The notes under the pieces were generated by a model. That model saw only the letters and a program-made list of their open reading frames with translations. It ran no database searches and had not been told where the DNA came from. 64,000 bases of DNA from Hirudinaria manillensis (Eukaryota > Annelida > Clitellata > Hirudinida > Hirudinidae). Of the stretch, positions 61,801 to 64,000 are shown piece after piece (position 1 is the stretch's first letter; each line of letters begins with the position of its first letter). The position numbers were made by a program, and so were the translations under genes. The stretch spans positions 7,121,642 through 7,185,641 of the forward strand of contig CM067532.1 in NCBI GenBank assembly GCA_034509925.1. The letters run 5' to 3'.

Positions 61801-63984
61801 GTGACTGCACGAGTCGGGCTGAAGCACTTCCACGTTGTCGTAGCAACCGTTTATCACCTTCCTGCCCACCTGGGTCCCCTGAAACTCCGAATGGGATGCA
61901 GAGTCCTGATCGTCCTCCGATTTCAGGCCAAGGTCACGAAGTTCGAGGTCGTAAGGTGTTCCAGTGCAAAGGTCTTCCGACAGGTAATAGTCCCAAATCT
62001 TCAGATTCGAGCAGCTTGAAAATGGCCTCAAGACCTGTGAAGGAAATGTTATAAATAAATGAATAAATAAATAAAAGAAACAATGATTTTTAAAAAATTA
62101 ATATTTTTTTGTTGAGGAATAAAAAAAAAACTCCTCTCACCGTCTCGTGATCTCTCTGGCAGTAGAGAAAGTTGTAGAAAACCGGCGACCTCTTGTGGTG
62201 ATAATCGATGTAATCCCAGACGGACAGAGAGGCATTCTTGACACCGTGTGCCCACTGGTGCTTGAGGGTGTCTGCGGCTTCGGAGGAGAGACTCGCGTCC
62301 GAGTTATGGTGGACATGGAAGGGCAGCGGGGAGCAGGTCGGGACGTCCTGCGCCTCCTCGGCCGAGGGGACGTCGGGCGAGTTGACGGCGTCCTCGTAGT
62401 CCTGCGAGTGCCACCCCAGTTCGACTCGTTTCAATTCGCCGTCGAGCATGAAGGTCCGAAAGCGATTCGACAGGTGATGAAACGCTAAAAATCGAAGATA
62501 GAACTGGTTGAACTCAAAGGACATCGGGAACTGGCTGTGGATCTGAAACGTGCATAAGTACATAATTTCAATAGTAATTAATAATTAATTAATGGATAAT
62601 CTATATAAATAAAAATGCAATGTGTGTTTGTAACATGCAAATGTTCTCTGAAAGTACTTGACCAATTGCTTTGAAATTTTGACACAACATAGTGCTCGAT
62701 TAGAGGAGTGTTTGTATATAGGTTTCATATATATATACCACAACTACATCATGTCAAAATACGCTTTTTTTGAAAATCCTGCCATCTTGCCACGACGACG
62801 TCACGGCCTGATCTATGTAAATAAACTTTAGAGAGACATTAAAAAGCTCAAACTATCGTAACCCTCAAGCAAATTTGTGAAATTGTAAAAATAAACATAT
62901 TAGAAAATTTCTTTCTTATAAAATTAATAATCAGATTGAGCCACAGCAACGCGTGACTGGGCACCACTAGTTATTAATAATCCATGTGCCGATCTCTATG
63001 CCACGAGGAAGGAATTACCTGGTGTACCACGTCGAGAAATTGCAGGAACACGGGTGCGAAGCCGCTGTTCTGATTGGCAGCGGTTTGGTTGCTACGGTGA
63101 CTGAACCTGTGACCGAAGGCGAGCCATTCCTTTTCGATGAGGACTTTAAAGCCCTCGATGGTTCTGTAGTAGGGATCCAGCAAGATTTGAGCCACTGACA
63201 TGACCTTGTTGACGAAAGAGTTTAATCAATAACAGTACAAGTTATCAACTGATCAATTAATCAATAACCAATCTAGTCATCCAGAAAGGTTAACTTCAAG
63301 TTAAGATCAATCACTGTCTCACCTGCGTGGTAAAGTCCCAGCCATCTTCGAGGCAGATCATGACCGACGAACCCTGAAGGTCGATCAGGTCGATGGCGAG
63401 ACCTGCCACTTTGAGTATGTTCTCGATCTGATCCATCCACCTGGACTCCTGCACCATCCGCAGCATTCCGCCCTTCTTTCCGTCTCCTCCGCTCTGGTCC
63501 GTGCTGCCGCCCACGATGGCAGTGTTCGACGGAGCGGAACTGCTGCTCGGGACGCAGGCCCTCAGCAGCTTCTTGAAGCTGGTCCTGACGTTCCTCACGT
63601 CGTGGAACTCTATCGGAACAAAGTCGCACTTTCCCAACGTCTCCATTCTCAGGCCCTGCGAGTCAAGGAATTGATTGTTGAATCAATCGATTGCCTTAAG
63701 ATAAATACATTTTATGATATAAATACACAACTTTGCAATTAGAATTGGCCAAAAAGAAATTTGTTAAATAATTTGTTTTGTCATGGAATAACTAATTAGA
63801 ACGAGGAAGTCTTGTCATTTGCTCGTTTTAGATTCAATGACAATAAAAAGATACTTTTTTTTCAATTGAGATTAATTCAATTAAGACCTTCATCTGGGTT
63901 TTCTCTCCGAGGACGTAAAGCATGGACCTGTAAAAGTTGGGGTGAAAATCCGGCACAAAGTTCGACTCCGTGACTCCGTTCTGC
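58861..63984 (-). CDS. Sbf: Sbf (MTMR5/13), 3' part, partial
   Basis: Myotubularin-family pseudophosphatase with a Rab-GEF DENN domain at its N-terminus (outside this window). Exons, 5' to 3': 63888-63984, 63323-63655, 63019-63204, 62141-62542, 61792-62034, 61117-61308, 60711-60891, 60034-60195, 59570-59724, 59135-59266 and 58861-58950; about 724 codons. The phosphatase-like core has [11 protein letters not shown] where active enzymes have HCSDGWDRT, so the catalytic Cys and Arg are gone. It continues with [30 protein letters not shown] and RFRTFML. A C1 zinc domain (HTFMPHYY...[10 protein letters not shown]...[14 protein letters not shown]) and a C-terminal PH domain ([20 protein letters not shown] to WIDKIQLCI) follow. 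The C1 domain is found in Sbf of invertebrates. The gene continues past the right edge. Introns hold a minisatellite and a Helitron. Confidence 0.95.
60229..60480. repeat. 14-copy, 18-bp minisatellite
   Basis: Unit ATGTTTTGTATTTAATAA with few changes, in an Sbf intron. The 18-bp period keeps frames open (VLYLIN, CFVFNK); not coding. Confidence 0.95.
61309..61791. other. Sbf intron, possible transposon tail
   Basis: The stretch 61420-61600 (GCCAATCTGGCTTGCGCTTC to TTTAATAAACTCATATTT) is less AT-rich at its start and ends with a polyadenylation-like AATAAA and an A-rich tail, as in 3' ends of LINEs. No repeat family can be named. Confidence 0.35.
62600..62970 (+). mobile_element. probable non-autonomous Helitron, 371 bp
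   Basis: Starts TCTATATAAATAAAAATG after an A and ends GCACCACTAG before a T. That is the TC...CTAR structure and A/T target of Helitrons, with no target duplication. The 3' end GCAACGCGTGACTGGGCAC can form a short hairpin just before CTAG, as in this class. No coding capacity. It lies in an Sbf intron. Confidence 0.7.
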
Positions 63985-64000
63985 CTGGAAAGAATGGGAC

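Overview
This is a window of nuclear DNA from an invertebrate animal. The genes are split by short GT-AG introns. The DNA between exons is very AT-rich and full of ATT, ATC and other simple repeats. The gene set (COX11, VAMP/synaptobrevin, tropomyosin, TBC1D19, LMO, Sbf, a tetraspanin and secreted ADP-ribosyl cyclases) is metazoan. Cyclases of the CD38/Aplysia type are known from molluscs, annelids, flatworms and deuterostomes but not, to my knowledge, from insects. I therefore infer a lophotrochozoan, perhaps an annelid; the species is a guess. Exon models were assembled by hand from splice sites and reading-phase agreement. All totals are whole numbers of codons.

Layout from left to right. 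1839-2459 (-): an unrecognised 140-residue protein in three exons. 3707-15875 (-): a seven-exon, 242-residue tetraspanin. One of its introns carries an intact Ty3/gypsy-type LTR retrotransposon (4262-9861) with identical LTRs, and another carries a 1.7-kb array of an 8-bp repeat. 17405-18907 (-): COX11, head to head with VAMP/synaptobrevin (19403-21306, +). 23741-30310 (-): a glutamine-rich protein with a single C2H2 finger. 31756-33167 (+): a short tropomyosin. 34681-36246 (-): TBC1D19 in one uninterrupted ORF. 36976-38913 (-): an LMO1/3-type two-LIM protein, followed by about 5 kb without a recognised gene. 43836-46991, 49208-51844 and 54128-56815 (all -): three tandem ADP-ribosyl cyclase genes with the same eight exons and phases. 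58861-63984 (-): the 3' half of Sbf (MTMR5/13), running off the right edge.

The neighbours do not form an operon or an obvious pathway; most are unrelated housekeeping or cell-biology genes. The exception is the cyclase cluster, a local gene family made by tandem duplication. The most unusual points are: a charge reversal (Glu to Arg) at the position of the CD38 Glu146 switch residue in all three cyclases; the 216-unit octamer array whose GT variant repeats the forkhead consensus TGTAAACA; a SAP-like domain and 54-bp repeats at the start of the retrotransposon polyprotein; a probable 371-bp non-autonomous Helitron inside Sbf; and an intronless TBC1D19 among intron-rich neighbours.
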